Source: Marixanthomonas sp002364245
GTDB taxonomy: Bacteria > Bacteroidota > Bacteroidia > Flavobacteriales > Flavobacteriaceae
Direction: 5' to 3'
Length of the DNA: 64,000 bases
NCBI GenBank assembly: GCA_963973455.1
Contig: CAXAZF010000001.1
Location: 372,001-436,000 of the forward strand
Shown piece after piece: positions 53,066-60,995 of the stretch; position 1 is the stretch's first letter; each line of letters starts with the position of its first letter. The notes beneath the pieces are model-generated. The model did no database searches and had not been told where the DNA came from. It worked only from the letters and a program-made list of their open reading frames with translations. The translations under genes were made by a program, and so were the position numbers.

Positions 53066-53095
53066 TTGAACCTACTAAAGGAAACTGTTACTTTG
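53066..53095 (+). promoter_or_regulatory. Candidate promoter of the HsdR_N-like gene (TTG-N19-TTACTTTG)
   Basis: TTG (53066-53068) and TTACTTTG (53088-53095), 19 bp apart, match TTG-N17-23-TAnnTTTG with one mismatch (second base). The ATG at 53100 follows only four bases later, predicting a leaderless transcript. Confidence 0.5.
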
Positions 53096-53099
53096 CTAT

Positions 53100-53540
53100 A
53101 TGCATCAGTTAAACTTTCCAAAATATCAGTTTCGTTTCAAAAGTAGCGAAAACAAAACATTGATCTTTGACGAAATTAGGAAAAAATTTATAATCCTCAC
53201 TCCTGAAGAATGGGTTAGGCAACATGTAGTTCAGTTTTTGATTTCAGAAAAAAAGTATCCAAAATCATTAATTAATGTTGAAAAGCAACTTAAGGTTAAG
53301 GATACGGTAAAAAGATATGATGTGGTAGTCTATAATCGAGACGGAAATATCTTTTTAATTGTAGAATGCAAAGCGCCTTCAATTCCTATAACACAACAAA
53401 CTTTTGATCAGATTGCACGTTACAACTTGGTAGCCAACGCTACGTATTTAATGGTCACCAATGGTTTAGAACATTATTATTGCCAAATGGACTATGAAAA
53501 TGAAAAGTATATTTTTTTAAGGGACCTTCCTGTTAAGTAA
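53100..53540 (+). CDS. Stand-alone type I restriction HsdR N-terminal-domain (PD-(D/E)XK) protein
   Basis: 146 residues matching the HsdR_N/HSDR_N_2 nuclease-fold domain. Catalytic-type residues are Asp74 (RYDVVVY) and Glu89-x-Lys91 (IVECKAP) of the PD-(D/E)XK signature; Gln100 may be the QxxxY element. It lacks the helicase and translocase of a real HsdR, and no HsdM or HsdS gene is near. It pairs divergently with holA. A role in DNA repair or replication is suggested by position only. It is not part of a restriction system in this window. Confidence 0.82.
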   Translation: MHQLNFPKYQFRFKSSENKTLIFDEIRKKFIILTPEEWVRQHVVQFLISEKKYPKSLINVEKQLKVKDTVKRYDVVVYNRDGNIFLIVECKAPSIPITQQTFDQIARYNLVANATYLMVTNGLEHYYCQMDYENEKYIFLRDLPVK

Positions 53541-53550
53541 GACATTGGAA

Positions 53551-53994
53551 TCAGTCTTGATTCTTTAATTTCATTTGATATAAATCAAAACCCTGTGCCC
53601 AGAAATTCTTTTCAATATTTTCTAATGTAAAGCCCATTTTTTCGTAGAATTGATACACAAGTTGGCTCGTTCTCACTTCAATTAACTCTACTTTTTGATT
53701 CCCTTTTAAATGATTAATGCGATGTTGTAGTAACTTCTTACCTATTCCTTTTCCTTGTGAATTAGGATTAATTATATCCCACGAAATTCGGGCAATTTTT
53801 TCTGTAGTAAGGTAATTAATTCCGCCAGAGCCAATTATTCTATTATCTTCTTCAACTACAAAATAGTCTTCTATTTCGTGCTCAAGGTAATGATCTAGAT
53901 CGTTTTCTTCAGAAGCGTCAAAAAATTCAGGAATGTTTAATTGTAAAAGCTCTAGTACTTTTGGTTTATCCTTATATGAATATTCTCTAATCAT
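53551..53994 (-). CDS. GNAT family N-acetyltransferase
   Basis: 147 residues: a GNAT fold with the acetyl-CoA-binding segment NSQGKGIGKKLLQHRINHLK (Q/R-x-x-G-x-G/A) and C-terminal FYEKMGFTLENIEKNFW. Substrate unknown. It starts 15 bp after the recQ stop, so the two probably share a transcript. Confidence 0.87.
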   Translation of the reverse strand: MIREYSYKDKPKVLELLQLNIPEFFDASEENDLDHYLEHEIEDYFVVEEDNRIIGSGGINYLTTEKIARISWDIINPNSQGKGIGKKLLQHRINHLKGNQKVELIEVRTSQLVYQFYEKMGFTLENIEKNFWAQGFDLYQMKLKNQD

Positions 53995-54009
53995 TCTTTT
54001 AAATGATCT

Positions 54010-56202
54010 TTAATTAGCTACATCGCTAATAAACTTAATTCGATAAAGACGCAATTCTTCTTCATCATAATCACCATCAAACTCTTCCATGGCTTCGTCT
54101 ATCTTATCATTTTCTGCTTCTAGAAAATATTCGTGTATTTCTTCTTGCTGATCTTCATCGAGTACATCTTCTAACCAATAGTCTATATTGAGTTTTGTAC
54201 CACTATAAACTATGGCTTCCATTTCTCTTATAAAATCGTCCATATCCAACCCTTTACCATTGGCAATGGTATCTAAGGGTAGTTTTTTATCTACATTTTG
54301 AATAATATATAGCTTTAAGGCGCTATTGCTACCGGTAGATTTTACCACAAAGTCATCGGGACGTAGAATATCATTTTCTTCAACATACCGCTCAATTAAA
54401 GCAATAAAGCTCTTTCCAAATTTTTTCGCTTTGCTTTCCCCTACTCCATGAACATTGGATAACTCTTCTAAGGTTATAGGATATTTTAACGCCATATCCT
54501 CTAAAGAAGGGTCTTGAAAAATCACAAATGGTGGCAAATCCTTTTTGTCAGCGACTTTTTTACGTTCATCCTTTAATAACTTGAACAAGTTTTTGTCGGC
54601 TGCTTCTCCAGATTTTTGATTGGTTACAATAGCATCGTCATTCGCTTCTTTAAAACTATGGTCTTCGGTCATCATAAAACTGGAAGGGGATTTCATAAAG
54701 TCTCTTCCCTTATCCGTTAACTTAACCACCCCGTAGGTTTCAATATCTTTTTTAATATACCTTGCAACCAACAATTGGCGCAACAAGGCCATCCAGTAAG
54801 AAGGTTCTTTTTCTTTTCCTGTACCAAAAAAAGGTTGTGTGTCGGTTCGATGCGATTTAATCATAGCATTGGCTTTACCAACCAATACGTTTACTACTTC
54901 TTTGGCTTTATATTGCTGTTTGGTTTTTTCTACAATACTTAATAATAACGCTACATCTTCTTTGGCTTCATGTTTCTTTTTTGGATAGCGCATGTTGTCA
55001 TCCATATCACCACCTTCTCCAGTTTTATTATCAAATTTTTCACCAAAATAATGAAGTATGAATTTTCTACGGGAAATAGATGTTTCAGCAAACGCTACAA
55101 CTTCCTGTAAAAGGGCGTGTCCAATTTCCTGTTCGGCAACAGGTTTGCCACTCATAAATTTTTCGAGTTTTTCAATGTCTTTATAGCTATAAAAAGCCAA
55201 GCAATGTCCTTCACCACCATCACGACCTGCCCTACCAGTTTCTTGGTAATAGCTTTCAATGCTTTTAGGAATATCGTTATGTATTACAAACCGTACATCT
55301 GGTTTGTCTATACCCATACCAAAAGCGATAGTAGCCACCACAATATCGGTGTCTTCCTTTAAAAACATATCTTGATGCTTCACCCTTTTTTTAGCATCTA
55401 AGCCTGCATGGTAGGGTACGGCCTTTAGACCATTTACTTGCAGGGTTTGGGCAAGTTCTTCTACGCGTTTTCGGCTTAAACAATATATAATACCACTTTT
55501 GCCTTCGTTCTTTTTAACAAAACGAATAATATCGGCATCTACATTTTTGGTTTTTGGCCTTATTTCATAGTATAAATTAGGTCGGTTAAAAGACGCTTTA
55601 AAAGTATTGGCATCTTGAATACCTAGATTTTTTAAAATATCTTCCTGTACTTTCGGTGTTGCTGTTGCTGTAAGACCTATTATAGGGATATTATCGCCAA
55701 TGCGTTCTATAATTTTTCGTAGGTTTCGATATTCAGGCCTAAAGTCGTGTCCCCATTCACTTATACAATGGGCTTCATCAATTGCCATAAAAGAAATGGT
55801 CTGTCCTTGCAGAAAGTCAACATATTCATCTTTTGTAAGTGATTCTGGTGCGACGTAAAGTAATTTGGTAATACCATTTGCGATATCACTTTTTACTTTT
55901 TTAACCTCGGTTTTATTTAATGAAGAGTTTAATACGTGTGCAATTCCTTCTTCCGAAGAAAGCGAACGCAACGCATCTACTTGATTTTTCATCAAAGCTA
56001 TTAAAGGCGAAACTACAATGGCCGTGCCTTCTTCTATTAACGCGGGAAGTTGATAACATAGGGATTTACCACCTCCAGTAGGCATAATAACAAAGGTGTT
56101 ATTGCCACCAAGGATACTTTTAACAACTTCCTCTTGAAGTCCTTTAAAAGCACTGAATCCAAAATATCTTTTAAGTGCTGCGTATAATTCGGTATCGGTC
56201 AC
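54010..56202 (-). CDS. recQ: ATP-dependent DNA helicase RecQ
   Basis: 730 residues, starting at a GTG (56202), as no upstream ATG exists in frame. It is a 3-prime to 5-prime superfamily-2 helicase of recombination and repair. Motifs: Q-motif region FGFSAFKGLQEEVV, Walker A PTGGGKSLCYQLP (42-50), DEAH (IDEAHCISEWGHDFR), motif III GLTATATPKV, and QETGRAGRDG (motif VI). An RQC domain follows, and an HRDC domain is recognisable (about 555-625). The C-terminal extension is acidic. Divergent from kpsF, with overlapping promoters. Confidence 0.93.
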   Translation of the reverse strand: MTDTELYAALKRYFGFSAFKGLQEEVVKSILGGNNTFVIMPTGGGKSLCYQLPALIEEGTAIVVSPLIALMKNQVDALRSLSSEEGIAHVLNSSLNKTEVKKVKSDIANGITKLLYVAPESLTKDEYVDFLQGQTISFMAIDEAHCISEWGHDFRPEYRNLRKIIERIGDNIPIIGLTATATPKVQEDILKNLGIQDANTFKASFNRPNLYYEIRPKTKNVDADIIRFVKKNEGKSGIIYCLSRKRVEELAQTLQVNGLKAVPYHAGLDAKKRVKHQDMFLKEDTDIVVATIAFGMGIDKPDVRFVIHNDIPKSIESYYQETGRAGRDGGEGHCLAFYSYKDIEKLEKFMSGKPVAEQEIGHALLQEVVAFAETSISRRKFILHYFGEKFDNKTGEGGDMDDNMRYPKKKHEAKEDVALLLSIVEKTKQQYKAKEVVNVLVGKANAMIKSHRTDTQPFFGTGKEKEPSYWMALLRQLLVARYIKKDIETYGVVKLTDKGRDFMKSPSSFMMTEDHSFKEANDDAIVTNQKSGEAADKNLFKLLKDERKKVADKKDLPPFVIFQDPSLEDMALKYPITLEELSNVHGVGESKAKKFGKSFIALIERYVEENDILRPDDFVVKSTGSNSALKLYIIQNVDKKLPLDTIANGKGLDMDDFIREMEAIVYSGTKLNIDYWLEDVLDEDQQEEIHEYFLEAENDKIDEAMEEFDGDYDEEELRLYRIKFISDVAN

Positions 56203-56238
56203 GCTGCTATTTAAATTTTAATTAGTAATAAAAGGAAG

Positions 56239-56268
56239 TAAAATTAAATTGCCATAACACAGGAACAA
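56239..56268 (-). promoter_or_regulatory. Predicted recQ promoter (TTG-N19-TAATTTTA)
   Basis: On the minus strand TTG (56268-56266) and TAATTTTA (56246-56239), 19 bp apart, match the flavobacterial promoter consensus with one mismatch. It overlaps the divergent kpsF promoter, sharing the CAATTG palindrome. Confidence 0.5.
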
Positions 56269-56279
56269 TTGTAATTTTG
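56249..56279 (+). promoter_or_regulatory. Predicted kpsF-tatC promoter (TTG-N20-TAATTTTG)
   Basis: TTG (56249-56251) and TAATTTTG (56272-56279), 20 bp apart, match TTG-N17-23-TAnnTTTG completely. The leader before the kpsF TTG start is about 105 nt and contains a small upstream ORF. Confidence 0.65.
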
Positions 56280-56311
56280 CAACCAACAATGTAAAACGTA
56301 TCTTTAAACAG

Positions 56312-56395
56312 ATGTTTAAGCCAGTTAGTGCATTTTGCATTTTCAATATACTAAATTCTGAAACAGTTTCAAACATTCAAAAGCTTAAAATTTGA
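56312..56395 (+). CDS. Possible 27-codon upstream ORF coupled to kpsF
   Basis: ATG at 56312 opens a 27-codon frame (MFKPVSAFCIFNILNSETVS, then IQKLKI) ending in TGA at 56393-56395. The stop overlaps the kpsF TTG start (56392-56394) in the form TTGA, the geometry of translational coupling. Whether it is translated is not known; amino-acid composition gives no clue. No homologue is recognised. Confidence 0.35.
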   Translation: MFKPVSAFCIFNILNSETVSNIQKLKI

Positions 56396-57357
56396 ACAAA
56401 GAACAACAAATTATTTCTGTAGCAAGAAAAACAATAGAGACTGAAAGTGAAGCTATTGCAAATTTAGCCCCTTTAGTTGACGCTGAATTCGCTGCTGCGG
56501 TAGACTTTATTTTTAACTCACAAGGAAGGGTTATCATTACCGGAATAGGCAAAAGTGCAAATATTGCCACAAAAATAGTTGCCACCCTAAACTCTACTGG
56601 TACACCCGCTATATTTATGCACGCTGCCGATGCTATTCACGGTGATTTAGGCACTATCCTTAAAAAGGATACCGTTATATGTATTTCAAAAAGTGGGAAC
56701 ACGCCTGAAATAAAGGTGCTCGTCCCACTAATTAAAGCAAGTGATAACAAGTTGATAGCCATAACCTCTAATAAAGATTCGTTTTTAGGTCAAAAAGCAG
56801 ATTATGTTTTGCACGCTTATGTTGAAAAAGAAGCTTGCCCAAATAATCTTGCCCCTACAACAAGTACAACAGCACAATTAGTAATTGGTGATGCTCTGGC
56901 AATGGCATTATTAGATTTACGAGGATTTTCTAGCAAGGATTTTGCAAAATTCCATCCGGGAGGATCTTTAGGAAAAAAATTATACTTGCGAGTAAGCGAC
57001 CTTACTTCATTAAATGAAAAGCCACAAGTACATCCTGACACCGAATTAAAAGATGTTATTGTTGAAATTTCAGAAAAAATGCTTGGTGTTGCCGCTGTTA
57101 TTGAAAACGGAACGATTATAGGTATCATTACCGATGGCGATTTACGTAGGATGTTAAGCAAAATGGACAACCTAAAAGGGATAACAGCAAAAGATATTAT
57201 GACCAAAAACCCGAAGAAAATCGAAAATGATGCGATGGCTGTAGAAGCCATTAAAACGATGGACGATTTTGGCATTACACAGCTATTAGCCGAAAAGGAT
57301 GGAAAATACGCAGGTGTTGTCCACATTCACAACCTTACTAAAGAAGGCATTATTTAA
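56392..57357 (+). CDS. kpsF: Arabinose-5-phosphate isomerase (KpsF/GutQ family)
   Basis: 321 residues starting at a TTG, because the frame upstream reaches a stop without ATG, GTG or another TTG and the next ATG would cut into the SIS domain. The SIS domain (about 1-190) has ITGIGKSANIATKIVATLNSTGTPAIFMHAADAIHGDLG and CISKSGNTPEI, followed by two CBS domains (about 205-321). It isomerises ribulose-5-P to arabinose-5-P for Kdo and hence LPS. The stop codon overlaps the tatC ATG (TAATG), making a kpsF-tatC-AhpD-like operon. Confidence 0.93.
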   Translation: MNKEQQIISVARKTIETESEAIANLAPLVDAEFAAAVDFIFNSQGRVIITGIGKSANIATKIVATLNSTGTPAIFMHAADAIHGDLGTILKKDTVICISKSGNTPEIKVLVPLIKASDNKLIAITSNKDSFLGQKADYVLHAYVEKEACPNNLAPTTSTTAQLVIGDALAMALLDLRGFSSKDFAKFHPGGSLGKKLYLRVSDLTSLNEKPQVHPDTELKDVIVEISEKMLGVAAVIENGTIIGIITDGDLRRMLSKMDNLKGITAKDIMTKNPKKIENDAMAVEAIKTMDDFGITQLLAEKDGKYAGVVHIHNLTKEGII

Positions 57358-58196
57358 TGGCAAAACGACTTGAAAACCCCAACCCTGGAAAGGAAATGTC
57401 CTTCTTGGACCACCTAGAAGAACTTCGCTGGCATTTAATACGCTCTACAGCTGCCGTGGTGATTGTTGCTACGTTAGCCTTTATTGCTAAAGACTTTATT
57501 TTCGATGTTTTGTTGTTTGGGCCAAAAAGTGCCAATTTCCCAACCTATCGCCTACTTTGTAAAGCAGCTCAATTTATAGGTATGGACAGTTTTTGTTTTG
57601 ACGAATTACCGTTTCGTATTCAAAGTAGAACGATGTCCGGACAATTTTCTGCCCATATATGGACTTCGATCACTGCGGGGATTATTGTAGCTTTCCCGTA
57701 CATTGTTTATGAATTTTGGAAGTTTATCAGTCCAGGCCTTATGCCTAATGAGCGAAAAAACAGTAGAGGGTTTATTTTTGTAGCTTCGTTTTTATTTTTT
57801 ATTGGTGTTTTGTTCGGGTATTATGTAATAACGCCGCTTTCTATCAACTTTTTGGGAAGCTACCGTGTAAGCGAAGAGGTTTTTAACGATTTTGATTTAA
57901 GTAGTTATATATCGTTGGTTCGCGCTTCTGTATTGGCCAGCGGGCTTATTTTTCAACTACCTATTGTTATTTATTTTTTAACTAAAGTAGGCTTGGTTAC
58001 ACCTGAAGTATTACGCAAGTATCGCAAATTTGCACTGGTAATTGTATTGATTATTTCAGCAGTAATAACTCCTCCAGATATTGCCAGTCAAGTAATAGTA
58101 GCCGTTCCAGTGGTTATATTATATGAAATAAGTATTTATATCTCAAAAGCGGTAATCCGTAAACAAAAAAAACAAGCTAAGAAAAATGGAAAATAA
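57357..58196 (+). CDS. tatC: Sec-independent protein translocase TatC
   Basis: 279 residues with six predicted membrane helices and the TatC signatures MSFLDHLEELRWHL (cytoplasmic N-terminus) and SPGLMPNERK after helix 2. It recognises twin-arginine signal peptides. No tatA or tatB is adjacent. Overlaps the kpsF stop by one base and the next gene by 11 bp. It could export the Tat-signal VWA lipoprotein encoded at 15004-18039. Confidence 0.95.
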   Translation: MAKRLENPNPGKEMSFLDHLEELRWHLIRSTAAVVIVATLAFIAKDFIFDVLLFGPKSANFPTYRLLCKAAQFIGMDSFCFDELPFRIQSRTMSGQFSAHIWTSITAGIIVAFPYIVYEFWKFISPGLMPNERKNSRGFIFVASFLFFIGVLFGYYVITPLSINFLGSYRVSEEVFNDFDLSSYISLVRASVLASGLIFQLPIVIYFLTKVGLVTPEVLRKYRKFALVIVLIISAVITPPDIASQVIVAVPVVILYEISIYISKAVIRKQKKQAKKNGK

Positions 58197-58539
58197 TATT
58201 GTAGAAGAATTCAATGCATATCGTTCAAAAATGAACGACGCGATATTACAAGATAACAATAAGATTATCAAACGCATTTTTAACCTGGACACCAATGCTT
58301 TTTCTGAAGGAGCACTACCTAAAAAAACCAAAGAGCTAATTGGCTTGGGTAATTCTATGGTATTACGCTGTGATGACTGCGTGCGGTATCATTTGGAAGC
58401 TTGCTATAAGCTTGATGTTACAAAAGAAGAAGTGGTAGAAGCTTTAAGTGTATCATTACTTATTGGCGGCACGATTGTAATTCCACACTTGCGAAGAGCG
58501 TATGAATATTGGGAAGCATTGGATAACGCTTCAAAATAA
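58186..58539 (+). CDS. Carboxymuconolactone decarboxylase-fold (AhpD-like) protein
   Basis: 117 residues with the CMD fold and the redox-type motif RCDDCVRYHLEAC: Cys62, Cys65 and His69 match the AhpD C-x-x-C-...-H proton-relay arrangement. LLIGGTIVIPHLRRA and AYEYWEAL close the domain. It is likely an AhpD-like disulfide reductase or peroxidase accessory. It overlaps the end of tatC by 11 bp and so is translated with it. Confidence 0.88.
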   Translation: MENNIVEEFNAYRSKMNDAILQDNNKIIKRIFNLDTNAFSEGALPKKTKELIGLGNSMVLRCDDCVRYHLEACYKLDVTKEEVVEALSVSLLIGGTIVIPHLRRAYEYWEALDNASK

Positions 58540-58574
58540 CCACTCCATTTTCAACAATAACAGCTTAAACGGTT

Positions 58575-58621
58575 GGCACAGCTATCAATAGTTAACAAAA
58601 CAATAAGATAGCCAGCCTTTT
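58575..58621 (+). terminator. Candidate terminator of the kpsF-tatC operon
   Basis: GCTATC (58581-58586) pairs with GATAGC (58607-58612), with flanking GGC (58575-58577) and GCC (58615-58617) extending the stem across small bulges; CTTTT follows. The 20-nt loop makes it weak. Confidence 0.45.
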
Positions 58622-58640
58622 AAAAGCCTTGTCAATTCGC

Positions 58641-58648
58641 TATATTTG
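58641..58648 (+). promoter_or_regulatory. Predicted icd promoter -7 element (TATATTTG)
   Basis: TATATTTG matches TAnnTTTG at all defined bases, 45 bp before the icd ATG. The nearest TTG is only 9 bp upstream, so a -33 element is not identified. Confidence 0.5.
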
Positions 58649-58693
58649 CAATTCTGAAAATGTAAGATTAACCTCCAAAAACCGAATTATAGC

Positions 58694-60922
58694 ATGACAA
58701 AAGCTGCAAAAATTATATATACAAAAACGGACGAAGCTCCTTATTTAGCTACACATTCATTACTTCCTATAATTGAAGCCTATACTGCGCCTTCAAACAT
58801 AAAAATCGAAACTAGAGATATTTCTTTAGCAGGAAGAATTTTAGCACAATTTTCTGAATATCTAAAAGAAGATCAACGTGTAAACGATGCACTTGCCGAA
58901 TTAGGTGAACTTGCTAAAACACCAGAGGCTAATATTATCAAACTTCCTAATATTAGTGCTTCTATGCCTCAATTAACTGCAGCTATTTCTGAATTACAGT
59001 CTAAAGGGTATAACTTACCAAATTACCCAGACGACCCTAAAAATGACGAAGAAAAGAAGATTCAATCTCTTTACAACAAAGCAAAAGGAAGTGCTGTAAA
59101 CCCAGTATTGCGAGAAGGTAATAGTGACCGTAGAGCGCCAAAAGCTGTTAAAAACTACGCAAAGAAAAACCCGCACCGCATGGGTAAATGGAGCAGTGAT
59201 TCTAAAAGTCACGTTTCAACCATGAGCCAAGGTGATTTTTTCCACAATGAAAAATCAGTTACAATCGATGCTGATACTAGTGTAAATATTGTTCATACCG
59301 ATGCAAATGGAAAAGAAACCGTTTTAAAAGCGTCAATTCCTGTTTTAAAAGGCGAAGTAATTGATAGTACCTATATGAGCAAAAAGGCTTTATTGACCTT
59401 TTTAAAAGAACAAGTAAAAGACGCCAAAGAAAAAAACATCTTGTTTTCATTGCATATGAAAGCAACGATGATGAAAGTAAGCGATCCAATTATTTTTGGA
59501 CATGCCGTGCGCGTTTATTTTGCTGAGTTGTTCGAGAAATATGGCGACACTTTTAAAGATTTAGGAGTTGATGTAAATAATGGTTTTGGAGACTTATTAA
59601 GCGAAATAGGAAGCCTTCCAGAAGCCAAACGTGAAGCAATCCTAAACGACATTAATCGCATTATGGATGAAAATCCAGACCTCGCAATGGTAAACAGCGA
59701 TAAAGGTATAACGAATTTACACGTACCAAGTGATGTAATTATCGATGCTTCTATGCCGGCGATGATTCGTACTTCTGGACAAATGTGGGATAAAAACGGG
59801 GATACCAAAGACACTAAAGCTGTAATTCCAGACAGCAGTTATGCACCGTTGTATCAAGCTACAATTGACTTCTGTAAAAAACACGGAGCCTTCGACCCAA
59901 CTACAATGGGAACCGTTAACAATGTTGGGCTAATGGCTCAAAAAGCAGAAGAATATGGTTCGCACGATAAAACATTTGAAATTTCTTCAGAAGGAAAAGT
60001 AAGCGTGGTTGATGCCAACGGAAATACCTTAATGGAACATACCGTTTCCGAAGGTGATATTTGGAGAATGTGTCAAGTAAAAGATTTACCGGTTCAAGAC
60101 TGGGTAAAGTTAGCTGTAAGCAGAGCGCGTGCAACTGGATGGCCAGCAATTTTCTGGTTAGATGAAGATAGAGCTCACGATGCTGAGTTAATTAAAAAAG
60201 TAAACAAATACCTTCCAGAGCATAATCCTGAAGGATTGGATATAAAAATCCTTTCTACAGAAAAAGCAACCGAATATACATTAGAGCGAGTAAAAGCCGG
60301 TGAAAATACAATCTCAGTTACTGGAAACGTACTGCGTGATTATTTAACCGATCTTTTCCCTATCCTAGAATTAGGTACCAGTGCCAAAATGCTTTCTATT
60401 GTTCCATTAATGAATGGTGGTGGGTTATTTGAAACTGGAGCTGGTGGTTCTGCGCCAAAACACGTTCAGCAGTTTTTAGAAGAAGGACACCTTCGTTGGG
60501 ATTCTTTAGGTGAGTTTTTGGCCCTAGCGGTTTCATTAGATCACTTAGGCGATACGTATAACAATGAAAAAGCAAAAGTACTAGCCGAGGCCTTAGATGA
60601 AGCCACTGAAATGTACTTAGACAATAAAAAATCGCCATCAAGAAAAGTTAACGAACTTGACAACAGAGGAAGTCATTTTTACTTAGCCTTATATTGGGCA
60701 CAGCAATTAGCAAACCAAGATAAAGACGATGTACTAAAAAATCGCTTTACCCCTATTGCTAAAAAACTTTCTGAAAACGAAGAAGCGATTGTAAATGAGT
60801 TAAACGCTGCACAAGGGAGCGCAGTTGATATTAATGGCTATTACAAACCAGACGTTGACAGAGTCTATGCAGAAATGCGGGCAAGTAAAACACTGAACGA
60901 TATACTTTCAGAAATTAAATAA
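58694..60922 (+). CDS. icd: NADP-dependent isocitrate dehydrogenase, monomeric type
   Basis: 742 residues, the length of the monomeric IDH-II class, which is structurally distinct from dimeric IDH. It decarboxylates isocitrate to 2-oxoglutarate with NADP. Conserved segments include KIIYTKTDEAPYLATHSLLPII at the start, PNISASMPQLTAAISELQ, and GKWSSDSKSHVSTM, with GGLFETGAGGSAPKHVQQFLEEGHLRWDSLGEFLA in the C-terminal domain. It is monocistronic, with a promoter and an intrinsic terminator. Confidence 0.97.
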   Translation: MTKAAKIIYTKTDEAPYLATHSLLPIIEAYTAPSNIKIETRDISLAGRILAQFSEYLKEDQRVNDALAELGELAKTPEANIIKLPNISASMPQLTAAISELQSKGYNLPNYPDDPKNDEEKKIQSLYNKAKGSAVNPVLREGNSDRRAPKAVKNYAKKNPHRMGKWSSDSKSHVSTMSQGDFFHNEKSVTIDADTSVNIVHTDANGKETVLKASIPVLKGEVIDSTYMSKKALLTFLKEQVKDAKEKNILFSLHMKATMMKVSDPIIFGHAVRVYFAELFEKYGDTFKDLGVDVNNGFGDLLSEIGSLPEAKREAILNDINRIMDENPDLAMVNSDKGITNLHVPSDVIIDASMPAMIRTSGQMWDKNGDTKDTKAVIPDSSYAPLYQATIDFCKKHGAFDPTTMGTVNNVGLMAQKAEEYGSHDKTFEISSEGKVSVVDANGNTLMEHTVSEGDIWRMCQVKDLPVQDWVKLAVSRARATGWPAIFWLDEDRAHDAELIKKVNKYLPEHNPEGLDIKILSTEKATEYTLERVKAGENTISVTGNVLRDYLTDLFPILELGTSAKMLSIVPLMNGGGLFETGAGGSAPKHVQQFLEEGHLRWDSLGEFLALAVSLDHLGDTYNNEKAKVLAEALDEATEMYLDNKKSPSRKVNELDNRGSHFYLALYWAQQLANQDKDDVLKNRFTPIAKKLSENEEAIVNELNAAQGSAVDINGYYKPDVDRVYAEMRASKTLNDILSEIK

Positions 60923-60930
60923 TTTACTTA

Positions 60931-60965
60931 AAAAGCCTTCAAAATAATTGAAGGCTTTTTATTTA
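60931..60965 (+). terminator. Intrinsic terminator after icd
   Basis: AAAAGCCTTCAA (60931-60942) pairs perfectly with TTGAAGGCTTTT (60948-60959), 5-nt loop, followed by TATTTA. A TTG of a longer reading of the next gene falls inside this hairpin. Confidence 0.88.
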
Positions 60966-60995
60966 CCTTCATCAATCAAAAACACAAAATCAAAC

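Noticed and set aside
53100..53540. Type I restriction-modification system
   Set aside because: Only the HsdR N-terminal domain is present; no HsdM, HsdS or helicase part nearby.
60948..60995. Upstream start of the TonB receptor at TTG 60948
   Set aside because: It sits inside the icd terminator stem and puts 16 polar residues ahead of the signal peptide.
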